Below, one piece after another: positions 28,823 through 38,865 of a stretch of 64,000 nucleotides of DNA. The stretch spans positions 4,650,001 through 4,714,000 of the forward strand of contig NZ_QUMQ01000001.1 in the NCBI RefSeq assembly GCF_003387075.1. Reading direction: 5' to 3'. The translations under genes and the position numbers were made by a program. Source of the DNA: Asanoa ferruginea (lineage in GTDB: Bacteria; Actinomycetota; Actinomycetes; Mycobacteriales; Micromonosporaceae). Position 1 is the stretch's first letter, and each line of letters opens with the position of its first letter. Under the pieces are notes generated by a model. The model worked only from the letters and a program-made list of their open reading frames with translations, did no database searches and had not been told where the DNA came from.

Positions 28823-30810
28823 CCAACCTCCCCGAACACGACGATGGTGTACGTACCGAGCCCGTCCAATGCCACCCGGTGGAAGCCGTCGGAGACCACG
28901 GCGGTGCGGGAGGTGACCGTGCCGTCGGAGGTGAAGACGGTCGCGGTCGGCGATCCGCCCGGGAGCCGGACCGACAGGGTCGCCGGGCCGGTCCGCCGCA
29001 CCTCGTCGGCCGCCGGGTCGTAGCCGTAGTTGACCAGGTGCACCGCCACCGCCCCGCCCGCCAGCGCGGCCGTGTTGACCGCGACCGCGCCGGTGTCGGC
29101 TCCCGTGAGGGTGACCTGCCGGCCGCCCGGCAGAAGCGACTCCAGCCCGGTGTAGGCGTCGATCCGCACCACCCGCCCACCGCCGTCGGCATAGGCCGCG
29201 AGCGCCGCCTCCTGCGCGTCGGTCAGGTAGCCCACGCGCGGCAGGACCACCGTGCCGTAGCGGCTCAACGTCTCCACGGTGACCCGGTCGGGCGCGGTCC
29301 GTCCGTCGGAGAAGATCAGCACGTCGAACGGCACCGCCGCGCCGGCCAGCGCCTCGGTCACCTGCCGGTAGGGCACCACGACGCTCTCGTCGCGGGCGTT
29401 GACCAGGTTGTCGCTGACGTCGGCCTTGGCGATCAGCTCGCGATTGCTCTCCACGCCGTAGACGACCGCGACCTCGTTGACCGTGCGCCGGGCGAAGAGC
29501 CGCTCGTGGTCGGCCAGGAACGCCTGCGCCTGAGCGGCCACCTCGTGCGGTGCGTAGAAGGAGTCTTCGATGGTCGCGCCCATCCACGAGCCGTAGGGCA
29601 CCGACATGTTGACCCCGAACGCCGCGGCCTCGAAGAGCGAGAGCCGGAACAGGTCGTAGCCGCGGCCCTCTTTCAACGACGCGACCAGCTCGGGCACCAC
29701 GCCGCCGTAGGGGTTCTCGACGACGATGACGTCCTTGTCGCCGGCGAACCCGGCCACGTAGCGGAACCACTCCGGCTGCCGGAACGTGGTGTTGCGCATC
29801 TCGGTGACGATCAGGTCGACGTCGTCGACCAGGCCGAGATACTGCGGGTCCATGTTGAAGAAGTTGCCGGAGACCAGCACCTCGCGGCCGACCGACCGGC
29901 CGTAGTCCCGGGCGTACGTCGCGAGCTCCGCGAAGTGGGCCCGGATCGCGCCGAGCTGGTAGCGGTGGTACTCGGGGTACAGCGGCGTCTCGTCGAGCCG
30001 GCTCTTGAAGTCGAAGCCCTGCTCGAGAAGCCATTGTCCATAGTGGAAGTCGGCGCGACCCAGGTAATCACTGAAGCCTGCCATGCAGTCCCGGCAGAAG
30101 CAGCCGCCATACTGCAACGAGCCCAGCGGCAACTCGGTCTCGTCGAGCTGCACCCCGTCGACGCCGGCGTCGATCTGGATCTTGATGATCGCCTTCAGAT
30201 ACTCGCGCCAGACCGGGTTGTTGCGGTCCATGTAAAAGCACTGGTGCTCGCGGTCCGGGCACTCGACCCAGCGGGCGTGCAGCGCGGTCTGGTGGATGTC
30301 GCGGGCGCAGCACTCCTCGATCAGGTCGCTGACCGGCTCGCCGGCACTGTTGACCAGGCCGTCGGGGAAGTAGTCCTCGACCGGCTTCCACAGCTTCGGG
30401 TAGCGGTTCTGGCCGAACTCGCGCAGCCCCAGCCAGCCCCGCTTCCCGGCGCCGCGCAACTCGTTGATCGCGAGCACCTCGTCTTCGGCCTCGGACAGCT
30501 CGACCGGGAACTCCCAGCCCTGCGCCTCGAAGACGATGCCCAGCACCCGGATGCCGCGGGCCTGCGCGGCCGCGATGAACTCGCTGTCGTTGACGAAGCC
30601 GTAGAACCGGGACCGGGCGTCGACCGGGCCGAACGCCTCCTGCTCGAGGTAGGGCAGCAAGATCGAACCGCCGCCCAGCGAGGCCCAGACCAGCGTCGTG
30701 GCCCGGTAGTCGACCAGGTCGTCGATCATCCGCAGCCGGCGGGGCGGCAGGCTCGGGTGGTAGCAGTGCTGGCGGGGGAACCAGGCGTCGAAATACACGC
30801 CACGTTGCAT
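28819..30810 (-). CDS. Putative glycoside hydrolase, GHL6-like TIM barrel with GATase-like and beta-sandwich domains
   Basis: 663 residues, no signal peptide, so cytoplasmic. Residues about 1-370 look like a (beta/alpha)8 barrel beginning GVYFDAWFPRQHCYHPS; the segment AGVDGVQLDETEL carries candidate acids. A Cys-rich stretch GGCFCRDCMAGFSDYLG resembles the CxC..C motif seen in hypothetical glycosyl hydrolase 6 and GH42-like proteins. About 390-560 resembles the beta-galactosidase trimerisation/GATase fold (FDVLIFSDG, TVVLPRVGYLTDAQ) and about 565-663 is a beta-sandwich (VAVHLVNYGYDP). It sits in the oxidoreductase operon next to a GH10 xylanase and probably hydrolyses imported oligosaccharides. 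Substrate unknown; family assignment is tentative. Confidence 0.7.
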   Translation of the reverse strand: MQRGVYFDAWFPRQHCYHPSLPPRRLRMIDDLVDYRATTLVWASLGGGSILLPYLEQEAFGPVDARSRFYGFVNDSEFIAAAQARGIRVLGIVFEAQGWEFPVELSEAEDEVLAINELRGAGKRGWLGLREFGQNRYPKLWKPVEDYFPDGLVNSAGEPVSDLIEECCARDIHQTALHARWVECPDREHQCFYMDRNNPVWREYLKAIIKIQIDAGVDGVQLDETELPLGSLQYGGCFCRDCMAGFSDYLGRADFHYGQWLLEQGFDFKSRLDETPLYPEYHRYQLGAIRAHFAELATYARDYGRSVGREVLVSGNFFNMDPQYLGLVDDVDLIVTEMRNTTFRQPEWFRYVAGFAGDKDVIVVENPYGGVVPELVASLKEGRGYDLFRLSLFEAAAFGVNMSVPYGSWMGATIEDSFYAPHEVAAQAQAFLADHERLFARRTVNEVAVVYGVESNRELIAKADVSDNLVNARDESVVVPYRQVTEALAGAAVPFDVLIFSDGRTAPDRVTVETLSRYGTVVLPRVGYLTDAQEAALAAYADGGGRVVRIDAYTGLESLLPGGRQVTLTGADTGAVAVNTAALAGGAVAVHLVNYGYDPAADEVRRTGPATLSVRLPGGSPTATVFTSDGTVTSRTAVVSDGFHRVALDGLGTYTIVVFGEVG

Positions 30811-30823
30811 CGCGAACTCCCGT

Positions 30824-31714
30824 CTAGACGATCAGGGGTGCCAGCGTGCGCTGGGCGATCACGAGACCTTGGCGGACCCGTTCGGGCGTGCCGGACCAGA
30901 CCGGGTCCTCGTGCTCGACGGAGACATAGCCGTCGTAGCCGCCCTCGTAGAGCACGTCGACCAGGCGTCGCCAGTCGACCTCGCCGAGCCCCGGGATCCG
31001 GTAGCGCCACCAGCCGCTGGTCCACGGCGACGGCTTGTCGATCAGTTGGCCGAAGATCCCGTAGCCGTTGCGCGCGGCCGGGTCGATCTGGACGTCCTTG
31101 GCCTGCACGTGCTTGACCAGGCCAAGGTTGCCGGCCAGCGCGGTGACCGGGTCGATGCCGAGCCACACCAGGTGCGACGGGTCGAAGTTGAGGAAGAAGC
31201 CCAGCCCGCCCAGCCAGCGCCACAGCTCGGGGGAGTAGGCGAGGTTGGCCGGGTAACCGTCGGGGTGCCAGCCCTCCATCGGGCAGTTCTCCACGACGAA
31301 GACCACACCCCGCTGCGAGGCGTACGCCACGAGCGGCGGCAGCAGGTCTTCGGCGAGCCGCAGGTTCTCGGCGACCGTCCGGGTGATGTCGCGGCCGATG
31401 AACGTGCCGACCAGTGGGCAGCCCAGCGCCGCGGCCTGGTCGACACAGCGCCGCAGGTGGTCGTGGATCCGGTCGCGAAGCACGAGGTCGTGGTGCAGCA
31501 GGTTCTCGTAGTAGGCGACCGCAGACAGGGCCAGGCCGTGCCGGGCCAGCACGTCGCCGGTCGTCGCGTCGAGATGGCTCGCCTCCCACGGCCGCCCGGG
31601 ATCGGCGGGCCACGCCGCCACTTCGAGCGCGGCGTAGCCCTGCCCGGCGGCCCACCCGGCGATCGCGTCGAGCGACTCGCCGGGCAGGCACGCGGTCAGG
31701 AAGCCGAGCTTCAT
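30824..31714 (-). CDS. Sugar isomerase/epimerase-like protein (AP-endonuclease-2 TIM barrel)
   Basis: 296 residues, overlapping the PhyH-like gene by four bases. The barrel shows the metal-site landmarks of xylose-isomerase-like/AP endonuclease family 2 proteins: VVFVVENCPMEGWHP (Glu), FLNFDPSHLVWLG (Asp, His), VKHVQAKDVQ (His, Lys) and YVSVEHEDPV (Glu, His). Members isomerise or epimerise keto-sugars, and some act as eliminases on 3-keto-glycosides. In this operon, beside a Gfo/Idh dehydrogenase, either role would fit. Exact reaction is inferred. Confidence 0.88.
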   Translation of the reverse strand: MKLGFLTACLPGESLDAIAGWAAGQGYAALEVAAWPADPGRPWEASHLDATTGDVLARHGLALSAVAYYENLLHHDLVLRDRIHDHLRRCVDQAAALGCPLVGTFIGRDITRTVAENLRLAEDLLPPLVAYASQRGVVFVVENCPMEGWHPDGYPANLAYSPELWRWLGGLGFFLNFDPSHLVWLGIDPVTALAGNLGLVKHVQAKDVQIDPAARNGYGIFGQLIDKPSPWTSGWWRYRIPGLGEVDWRRLVDVLYEGGYDGYVSVEHEDPVWSGTPERVRQGLVIAQRTLAPLIV

Positions 31715-32445
31715 CGAGGGTCGGGCTGGTAGGTGTTCCCGGCGCTGTCCCTGCCCCGGGCCAGCCAGATCTTCCAGCCGGCGTTGTCGGGCACGTCCAG
31801 CACCTTCACCGACGCCGGGAAGTAGCGCATCGTGTAGCCCGTACGCCGGATGTCACTGGTGTTGGGTTTGGCGCCGTGGATGATCCGTCCATCGTGGAGG
31901 GAGCACTGGCCGCGCTCCAGCTCGAAATAGACCGCCTTGCTCTCGTCGACGCCCGGAATCTCGGCGTGGAACGTCTGCACGGTCTTGTCGGTCGGCACAT
32001 AGTCGGAGAACCCGTTGTGGTGCGTGCCCGGGATGACCCGCATGCAGCCGTTCTCCTGGTTGCTCGGGCCGAGCGCGAGCCAGACGGTGACGATCCGGTC
32101 ATACTCCGAGAGCCGCCCGTTCCAGTACGCGCTGTCCTCGTGCCACGGCGTGGCCCGGCCGACCTTGGGGTCCTTCGAGATGAAGTGGCTGGTCCACAGT
32201 GCGATGTCGGGGCCGACCAGCGGCTCCACCAGGTCGAGCACGTCATCGGAGAGAAGGAAGTCGAGCAGCCGCGGGTCGCGGAAGTGCGGGGTGTCGAGCT
32301 CGTCGGAGAGCTTCGCGCCCTTCTCGGCGAGGTGCTCGTCGAAGATGCCCTCGAGCCGGTCGAGCTTCTCGGGAGCGAACAACGGTGAGCGGTTGAGGTA
32401 GTAGCCGTTCTCGCGGAAGAAGGCGACGTCCTGTTGGTCCAGCAC
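31711..32445 (-). CDS. Phytanoyl-CoA dioxygenase-family protein (Fe(II)/2-oxoglutarate oxygenase)
   Basis: 244 residues from GTG 32445, which lies 8 bp after GGAGG; GTG 32454 overlaps that site and is less likely. The iron triad is visible: His102 and Asp104 in ATPWHEDSAYW and His190 in DGRIIHGAKPN; Arg near 201 (DIRRTGYTMRY) can bind 2-oxoglutarate. By family it hydroxylates a small molecule. It is embedded between a Gfo/Idh oxidoreductase and a sugar isomerase, so the substrate may be a modified sugar or glycoside such as an O-methylated or aromatic-linked one; that is inference. Confidence 0.88.
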   Translation of the reverse strand: MLDQQDVAFFRENGYYLNRSPLFAPEKLDRLEGIFDEHLAEKGAKLSDELDTPHFRDPRLLDFLLSDDVLDLVEPLVGPDIALWTSHFISKDPKVGRATPWHEDSAYWNGRLSEYDRIVTVWLALGPSNQENGCMRVIPGTHHNGFSDYVPTDKTVQTFHAEIPGVDESKAVYFELERGQCSLHDGRIIHGAKPNTSDIRRTGYTMRYFPASVKVLDVPDNAGWKIWLARGRDSAGNTYQPDPR

Positions 32446-32466
32446 GGTATGCACCTCCGGTGCGGA

Positions 32467-33543
32467 TCAGGGGTTGGCGGCCATCGCCCGGATCAGCGCT
32501 GCGAACAGGTCGAGGTCTTCGACGAAGTCCTCCGGCCCGGTCTTCGGCTGGCCGCCGGTGGTGACCATCGTGTGGAAATACTCGAGTTCGTGCGTGTAGG
32601 GATCCTTGAGGTGCGGCCGGCTGACGGTGTGGTGCAGCCCGTCGCCGCGGGTCTCCTCGGTGATCAGCAGCGTCGGGAAATGCCGGACGTACGGAGTGTC
32701 GTACTGCACCCGCATGGTCGCGTACTCGCCGTACACCTCGATGTGCGCGTCGAACCGGAGTTGCTGGTCCACGCCGGTCTCGTAGGTGACCAGGTAGTCG
32801 TCGTACTCCAGCAGCGCCGTGATGAACTGCCCGTCGCGCCACTGCCGGGCCGCCAGCACGCCGCGCGGCCGGCCGAGCAACTCGCGCATCGCCGACAGGT
32901 CGTGACTGCCGAGGCCGCAGAGCAGCCGATAGGTCCCAGCGAGCACGTCCGGGACGTCGCCGAGCGCGTCGGCGACCAGGGCCCGCCCCTTGGCCCACCG
33001 TTCTTCGATCTTTTCCCGGGGTACGTCCTGCGGCCGGTCCACGAAGATCGTCTGGTCGATGATGAGCTGGTTGCGGCCGATGATGTCGTGCACCCGCGCG
33101 TAGTTGATCCGGCCGAGGTCGCGGATCCGCTCGGTGGCCTCGACGAAAGCCGGCGCGAACCGCCGCATGTAGCCGACCATGACGATCGCGCCCGAGCGGT
33201 CCCGGGCGGCCATGATCTGCTCGGCCTCCCGCGGGCTCAGGCACATCGGCTTCTCGACCAGCACGTGCACGCCCCGGTCGAGGGCCGCGACCACGGCCTC
33301 GGCGTGGTATTCGTCGCTGTTGAGCACCAGCACGCAGTCCAGCCGTTCCTGGTCGAGCATCTCGGCGACCTCGGCATACCGGTTGGCCACGCCGTACTGC
33401 CCGCCGATCCGCTCCAGCAGGCCCGGCGAGATGTCGCAGACGGCGGTGACCTCGAAGAGATCCGGCAGGGACCGGAGCACCGGTAGGTGCACGACCTGGG
33501 CGACCTCGCCGAGTCCGATGACGCCCATGGACAACCGAGTCAC
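32467..33543 (-). CDS. Gfo/Idh/MocA-family oxidoreductase
   Basis: 358 residues from GTG 33543, which has AAGGAG seven bases upstream; a TTG at 33570 would overlap the operator and is rejected. Residues 1-120 form a Rossmann domain (MGVIGLGEVAQVVHLPVL, VTAVCDIS, VLVLNSDEYHAEAV) with the EKP motif HVLVEKPMCLS at the active site. The rest is the typical alpha/beta domain (GSHDLSAMRELLG). By family it oxidises or reduces a sugar hydroxyl, often at C3, with NAD(P). It is the first gene of the five-gene operon and is read from an operator-flanked promoter shared with the GH10 gene. Confidence 0.9.
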   Translation of the reverse strand: MTRLSMGVIGLGEVAQVVHLPVLRSLPDLFEVTAVCDISPGLLERIGGQYGVANRYAEVAEMLDQERLDCVLVLNSDEYHAEAVVAALDRGVHVLVEKPMCLSPREAEQIMAARDRSGAIVMVGYMRRFAPAFVEATERIRDLGRINYARVHDIIGRNQLIIDQTIFVDRPQDVPREKIEERWAKGRALVADALGDVPDVLAGTYRLLCGLGSHDLSAMRELLGRPRGVLAARQWRDGQFITALLEYDDYLVTYETGVDQQLRFDAHIEVYGEYATMRVQYDTPYVRHFPTLLITEETRGDGLHHTVSRPHLKDPYTHELEYFHTMVTTGGQPKTGPEDFVEDLDLFAALIRAMAANP

Positions 33544-33565
33544 AGGGGGACTCCTTCTGTCGCGA

Positions 33566-33582
33566 TGCAAAACGTTTTGCCA
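33566..33582. promoter_or_regulatory. LacI-type operator upstream of the Gfo/Idh operon
   Basis: TGCAAAACGTTTTGCCA contains the perfect 14-bp palindrome GCAAAACGTTTTGC (33567-33580) with a central CG. It is 23 bp upstream of the Gfo/Idh start and 111 bp from the twin site at 33677, a spacing that would also allow looping. Confidence 0.85.
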
Positions 33583-33676
33583 ATCGGTGGCCGCAGCCTA
33601 ACCACAGCAGTGCGGTGGGGGCAATGGGTCTTGTGAGGCAACCGTGAACGGTCGTAGAGTGCGCCTCAATCCAGTT

Positions 33677-33693
33677 TGGCAAAACGTTTTGCA
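33677..33693. promoter_or_regulatory. LacI-type operator upstream of the GH10 xylanase
   Basis: TGGCAAAACGTTTTGCA contains the same perfect palindrome GCAAAACGTTTTGC (33679-33692) in opposite flank orientation. It lies 24 bp before the GTG start of the xylanase gene and just upstream of its GAGGAGG site, a position that would block transcription. Confidence 0.85.
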
Positions 33694-33717
33694 CCTCCGT
33701 CCTGAGGAGGCACCATC

Positions 33718-34878
33718 GTGCGCCACGACTTCTCCCGCCGCTCCCTTCTCCTCGGCGCCGCCGGCCTGGCCGGAGCCGGCGCCCTCGGCGTCAGCGCTAC
33801 GCCCGCCGGCGCGGCACCCCGCACCCCGCTCTGGAAGACCGCCAAGCAGCGCGGCATCGTGTTCGGCTCGTCCACCGCGACCTGGCAGCTCTCCGACCCC
33901 GACTACGCCGCGCTCTTCAGTCGCGAGGCCGCGCTGCTGTTCACCGAGGACGACCTGCTCTGGTATCGGCTCAAGCCGACTCCCGACGCGGATCTCGACT
34001 TCAGCTACGCCGACCAGATCATCGCGTTCGCCGAAGCCCAGAACATGCGGGTGTTCGGTGCCCACCTGGTCTGGGACGAGGGGTTCGGCGACGGTTGGAC
34101 CGAAGACGACCTCTGGGGCATGTCCGAGCAGCGGGCCCGCACGGTGCTCTTCGGTACCGCCCGCGCGGTGGTCCGCCGCTACCGCGGCCGGGTCGACGCG
34201 TGGAGCGTCGCCAACGAGGTCACCAGCCCCGAGGGGGAGCGCGGTTATCGCACCGACGTGCCCTGGTGGGAGCCGCTCGGTCCGTCGTACGTCGAGGAGG
34301 CCTTCCACGTCGCACACGACGCCGACCCGCACGCGCTATTGGTGATCAACGAGTTCGGCTTCGAGACCGTCAACGAGTGGGGCGACGAGCCCGGGCCGCG
34401 CCGGCGCGCGACCCTCCAGGTGATCGACAAGCTGCTCGACCAGGGCGCGCCGGTGCACGCCCTCGGTGTGCAGGCCCACCTGCTGGCCGACCAGTTCCGC
34501 GACCGGTTCGACGCCGGGGCCTACACCCGCTGGTTGGGCGAGGTCGCCGACCGGGGCCTCCAGATCCTGATCACCGAACTCGACGTGCAGGATGACGGGC
34601 TACCCGCCGACGTCGCGGCCCGTGACGCCGGTGTCCGCGACGTCTACCGCCGCTATCTCGACGTCGCGCTCTCCTGCCGCGACGTGCGCGCCGTCATGGC
34701 GTTCGGCCTCTCCGACCGCTACACCTGGCTGGAAGAGGACTACCCACGGGACGACGGTGCCGCCCGCCGGCCGCTCGCCTACGATGACGACCTGGCGCCG
34801 AAGCCGGCCTACGCGGCGATCGCCAACCAGCTCGGCGGCGCACCGCACCGACCTCTACTGTGGAGCATTCCGGAATGA
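33718..34878 (+). CDS. Secreted GH10 endo-1,4-beta-xylanase with Tat signal
   Basis: 386 residues, GTG start after GAGGAGG. The N-terminus carries a twin-arginine signal (DFSRRSLLLGAAGLAGAG) cleaved near residue 33 (AGA-AP). The rest is one GH10 barrel without a carbohydrate-binding module. The acid/base is Glu167 in WSVANEVTSP and the nucleophile Glu287 in ILITELDVQD, with the GAHLVWDE and VQAHLL strands as family landmarks. By family it cuts the beta-1,4-xylan backbone; products would be taken up by the importer at 23540-26672. It is coupled to a ThuA gene by a four-base overlap and is under LacI-type operators. Confidence 0.92.
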   Translation: MRHDFSRRSLLLGAAGLAGAGALGVSATPAGAAPRTPLWKTAKQRGIVFGSSTATWQLSDPDYAALFSREAALLFTEDDLLWYRLKPTPDADLDFSYADQIIAFAEAQNMRVFGAHLVWDEGFGDGWTEDDLWGMSEQRARTVLFGTARAVVRRYRGRVDAWSVANEVTSPEGERGYRTDVPWWEPLGPSYVEEAFHVAHDADPHALLVINEFGFETVNEWGDEPGPRRRATLQVIDKLLDQGAPVHALGVQAHLLADQFRDRFDAGAYTRWLGEVADRGLQILITELDVQDDGLPADVAARDAGVRDVYRRYLDVALSCRDVRAVMAFGLSDRYTWLEEDYPRDDGAARRPLAYDDDLAPKPAYAAIANQLGGAPHRPLLWSIPE

Positions 34879-35540
34879 CAGACAATCGCCGGGCGCTGGT
34901 CGTCCGCGGCGGGTGGGACGGGCACGTGCCGGTCGAGGCGACCGACCGGTTCGTGCCGTTCCTCCGCGAACAGGGCTTCCACGTCGACATCAGCGACACC
35001 CTCGACGTGTACGCCGACCCGACCGCGATGGCCGGCCTCGACCTGATCGTGCAGTGCTGGACGATGGGCACCGCGACCGACGCGCAGATCGGCGGGTTGG
35101 TCGACGCGGTGCGGTCGGGCACCGGTTTCGCCGGCTGGCACGGCGGCATCGTCGACGCGTTCCGGGCCTCGACCCGCTATCTCCAGATGACCGGCGGCCA
35201 GTTCGCCGAGCACCCCGACAACTTCGTCGACTATGAGGTCGAGGTCGTCGCCGACCGGGCCGACCACCCGATCGTCGCCGGCCTGCCGGCCAAGTGGGCC
35301 CTGCACACCGAGCAATACTGGGTGCTCACCGACGGGCTCAGCGACGTGCTCGCGACCACCCGCTTCCGGGCGACCGACGACACGGCCTGGCGGGCCGACC
35401 TCGTGGTGCCGGCGGTCTGGACCCGGCAGTGGGGCCAGGGCCGCATCTTCGTGTCGACGGTCGGCCACAAGCTCGACGACCTCGACCAGCCCGAGGTGCG
35501 CACCCTCACCGAACGCGGCCTGCTCTGGGCCGCGCGTTAG
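34875..35540 (+). CDS. ThuA-family protein
   Basis: 221 residues from ATG 34875, overlapping the xylanase stop by four bases. A GATase-like fold is indicated by ALVVRGGWDGHVPVEATDRF, GTGFAGWHGGIVDAFR, GGQFAEHP and DHPIVAGLP, all ThuA landmarks. There is no signal peptide, unlike the secreted ThuA domain at 1576. ThuA proteins are linked to trehalose and keto-sugar use, with the exact reaction unsettled. Co-expression with a xylanase and near a Gfo/Idh dehydrogenase suggests a role with oxidised xylo-oligosaccharides. Confidence 0.88.
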   Translation: MTDNRRALVVRGGWDGHVPVEATDRFVPFLREQGFHVDISDTLDVYADPTAMAGLDLIVQCWTMGTATDAQIGGLVDAVRSGTGFAGWHGGIVDAFRASTRYLQMTGGQFAEHPDNFVDYEVEVVADRADHPIVAGLPAKWALHTEQYWVLTDGLSDVLATTRFRATDDTAWRADLVVPAVWTRQWGQGRIFVSTVGHKLDDLDQPEVRTLTERGLLWAAR

Positions 35541-35872
35541 GGACAATCCGGCGCTTTGCACCCCCGGCGGGCCTTCGCGTGCAGGTCGAAGTCGTGCGCG
35601 CTGATCCGCGCCAGCCGCAGCCGGGGGCGCATCGGCCCGCGCTGCCAGAATGACCGCACCCGGTCGAGCTCGCGCCGGGCGGCGGTCTCATCGACGCGCG
35701 GGCAACCGAACTCGTGGTCACCGGCCGGCCAGTCGAGCCGCACCGCCCACATCGTGTCGGCCGACGAACGGGGCCGGCTGGCGTTGCGCAGCCCACCGCC
35801 CTCGCCGACGGTAGCGTCGAATCGCCTGGTCCAGAGACTCTGCCACACACTCTTCCCCTTCGATGCATCCAC
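35537..35872 (-). CDS. Small hypothetical protein
   Basis: Up to 111 residues; the conserved-looking core starts at MWAVRLDWPAGDHEFG (ATG 35752, 71 residues), so the N-terminal 40 residues may not be translated. Two Cys near the C-terminus (GCKAPDC) and one in FGCPRV could bind metal. It converges on the ThuA gene with a four-base overlap of ends. I do not recognise a function. Confidence 0.6.
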   Translation of the reverse strand: MDASKGKSVWQSLWTRRFDATVGEGGGLRNASRPRSSADTMWAVRLDWPAGDHEFGCPRVDETAARRELDRVRSFWQRGPMRPRLRLARISAHDFDLHAKARRGCKAPDCP

Positions 35873-35923
35873 TGTGCATGTCCGGCCGAGGGGGGAAGAC
35901 GCCGGCGTCCTTGATTTTACCCG

Positions 35924-36787
35924 TTACACCGCGCCGGAAACTGTCGTGAAGTAGTGCGTGATGAACGCGTCCGGGTTAACTGTCTCGGCGATCTCGTGTG
36001 GCCCGTCGGCGGCCGGCCGCCAGCCGGTGCCGCCGTCGGTCGGGTCGACGGTGACCTCGCCGCGGGCCCACCCGCACAGCTCGGGGGCGAAGATGGTGGC
36101 CGCCGCCAGCGGGTCGTGGAAGGTCACCTGCGGCCGCTCGGCGAACCACGATGCCGCCATGTCGGCCACCGGCCGGAGCAACGGATGGTCGCAGCGGTCC
36201 AGGAACTCGGCCGAACCCATGGTCACCCGCCGGGTCACGTCCAGCCCCACGGACCGGTGCACGCGGGCGGAGGCCGCATACACCCGGGCGGCGGCGTAGG
36301 GGTCGTTGTGGATGTTCCACTCCGGCCCGCCCGGTTCGAGGAACGAGCCACCCATCATGACCAGGCCGCGCAGCAGTGAGGGGAGCACCGGGTCGACGGC
36401 GAAGAGCAGCGCCACGTTGGTGAGCGGGCCGATCGTCAGCAGCGTGACCTCGCCCGGGTGGGCGCGGATCGTCTGCCGCATGAACTCGACCGCCTCGCCG
36501 ACCGGGAAGATCTCGTCGTGCGGCCAGCGCGCGAGCGCGGCGGCCTGCGGCGGCGGCTTCTGCACGGGCGGGCCGACCAGCGGCACCCCGGCGCCCGGGA
36601 AGATCGGCACGGTCCGGCCGGCGACCCGGCACAGCACGCTGGCCAGCGAGGCCCGGTCGACCGGCGCGGCGGTCACGGTCGTGATGCCGAGCAGCTCGCA
36701 CTCGGGTTGGGCGAGCAGGTAGGCCAGGCAGACCGCGTCGTCGATGTCGTTGCCGATATCGGTGTCCAGCAGAACCAGCTCGGCCAT
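35924..36787 (-). CDS. Nucleoside hydrolase (IunH family)
   Basis: 287 residues. The calcium-binding N-terminal signature is present as LLDTDIGNDIDDAVCLAYL. Further family landmarks are VTLLTIGPLTNVALLF, LVMMGGSF and NIHNDPYAA. By family it hydrolyses the N-glycosidic bond of ribonucleosides in the cytoplasm for salvage. The gene stands alone, 17 bp after the GH15 gene's end on the same strand. Confidence 0.9.
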   Translation of the reverse strand: MAELVLLDTDIGNDIDDAVCLAYLLAQPECELLGITTVTAAPVDRASLASVLCRVAGRTVPIFPGAGVPLVGPPVQKPPPQAAALARWPHDEIFPVGEAVEFMRQTIRAHPGEVTLLTIGPLTNVALLFAVDPVLPSLLRGLVMMGGSFLEPGGPEWNIHNDPYAAARVYAASARVHRSVGLDVTRRVTMGSAEFLDRCDHPLLRPVADMAASWFAERPQVTFHDPLAAATIFAPELCGWARGEVTVDPTDGGTGWRPAADGPHEIAETVNPDAFITHYFTTVSGAV

Positions 36788-36804
36788 CCCGCCATGATCG
36801 CAGT

Positions 36805-38772
<1,968 letters not shown>

Positions 38773-38819
38773 AGCTCGACGGTAGCCAGCTGAAAGCGGC
38801 TGTATCGCCGGAATCGCCG

Positions 38820-38848
38820 AGAAGGCCCCGGCTCGCGCCGGGGCCTCC
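38820..38848 (-). terminator. Terminator after the DUF7144-like gene
   Basis: GGCCCCGGC (38824-38832) and GCCGGGGCC (38837-38845) pair perfectly around a four-base loop. On the minus strand the stem is followed by TTCTC. It lies 20 bp beyond the stop of the membrane protein gene and before the GH15 gene. Confidence 0.75.
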
Positions 38849-38865
38849 ACAGTGGTCAGTTGCGG

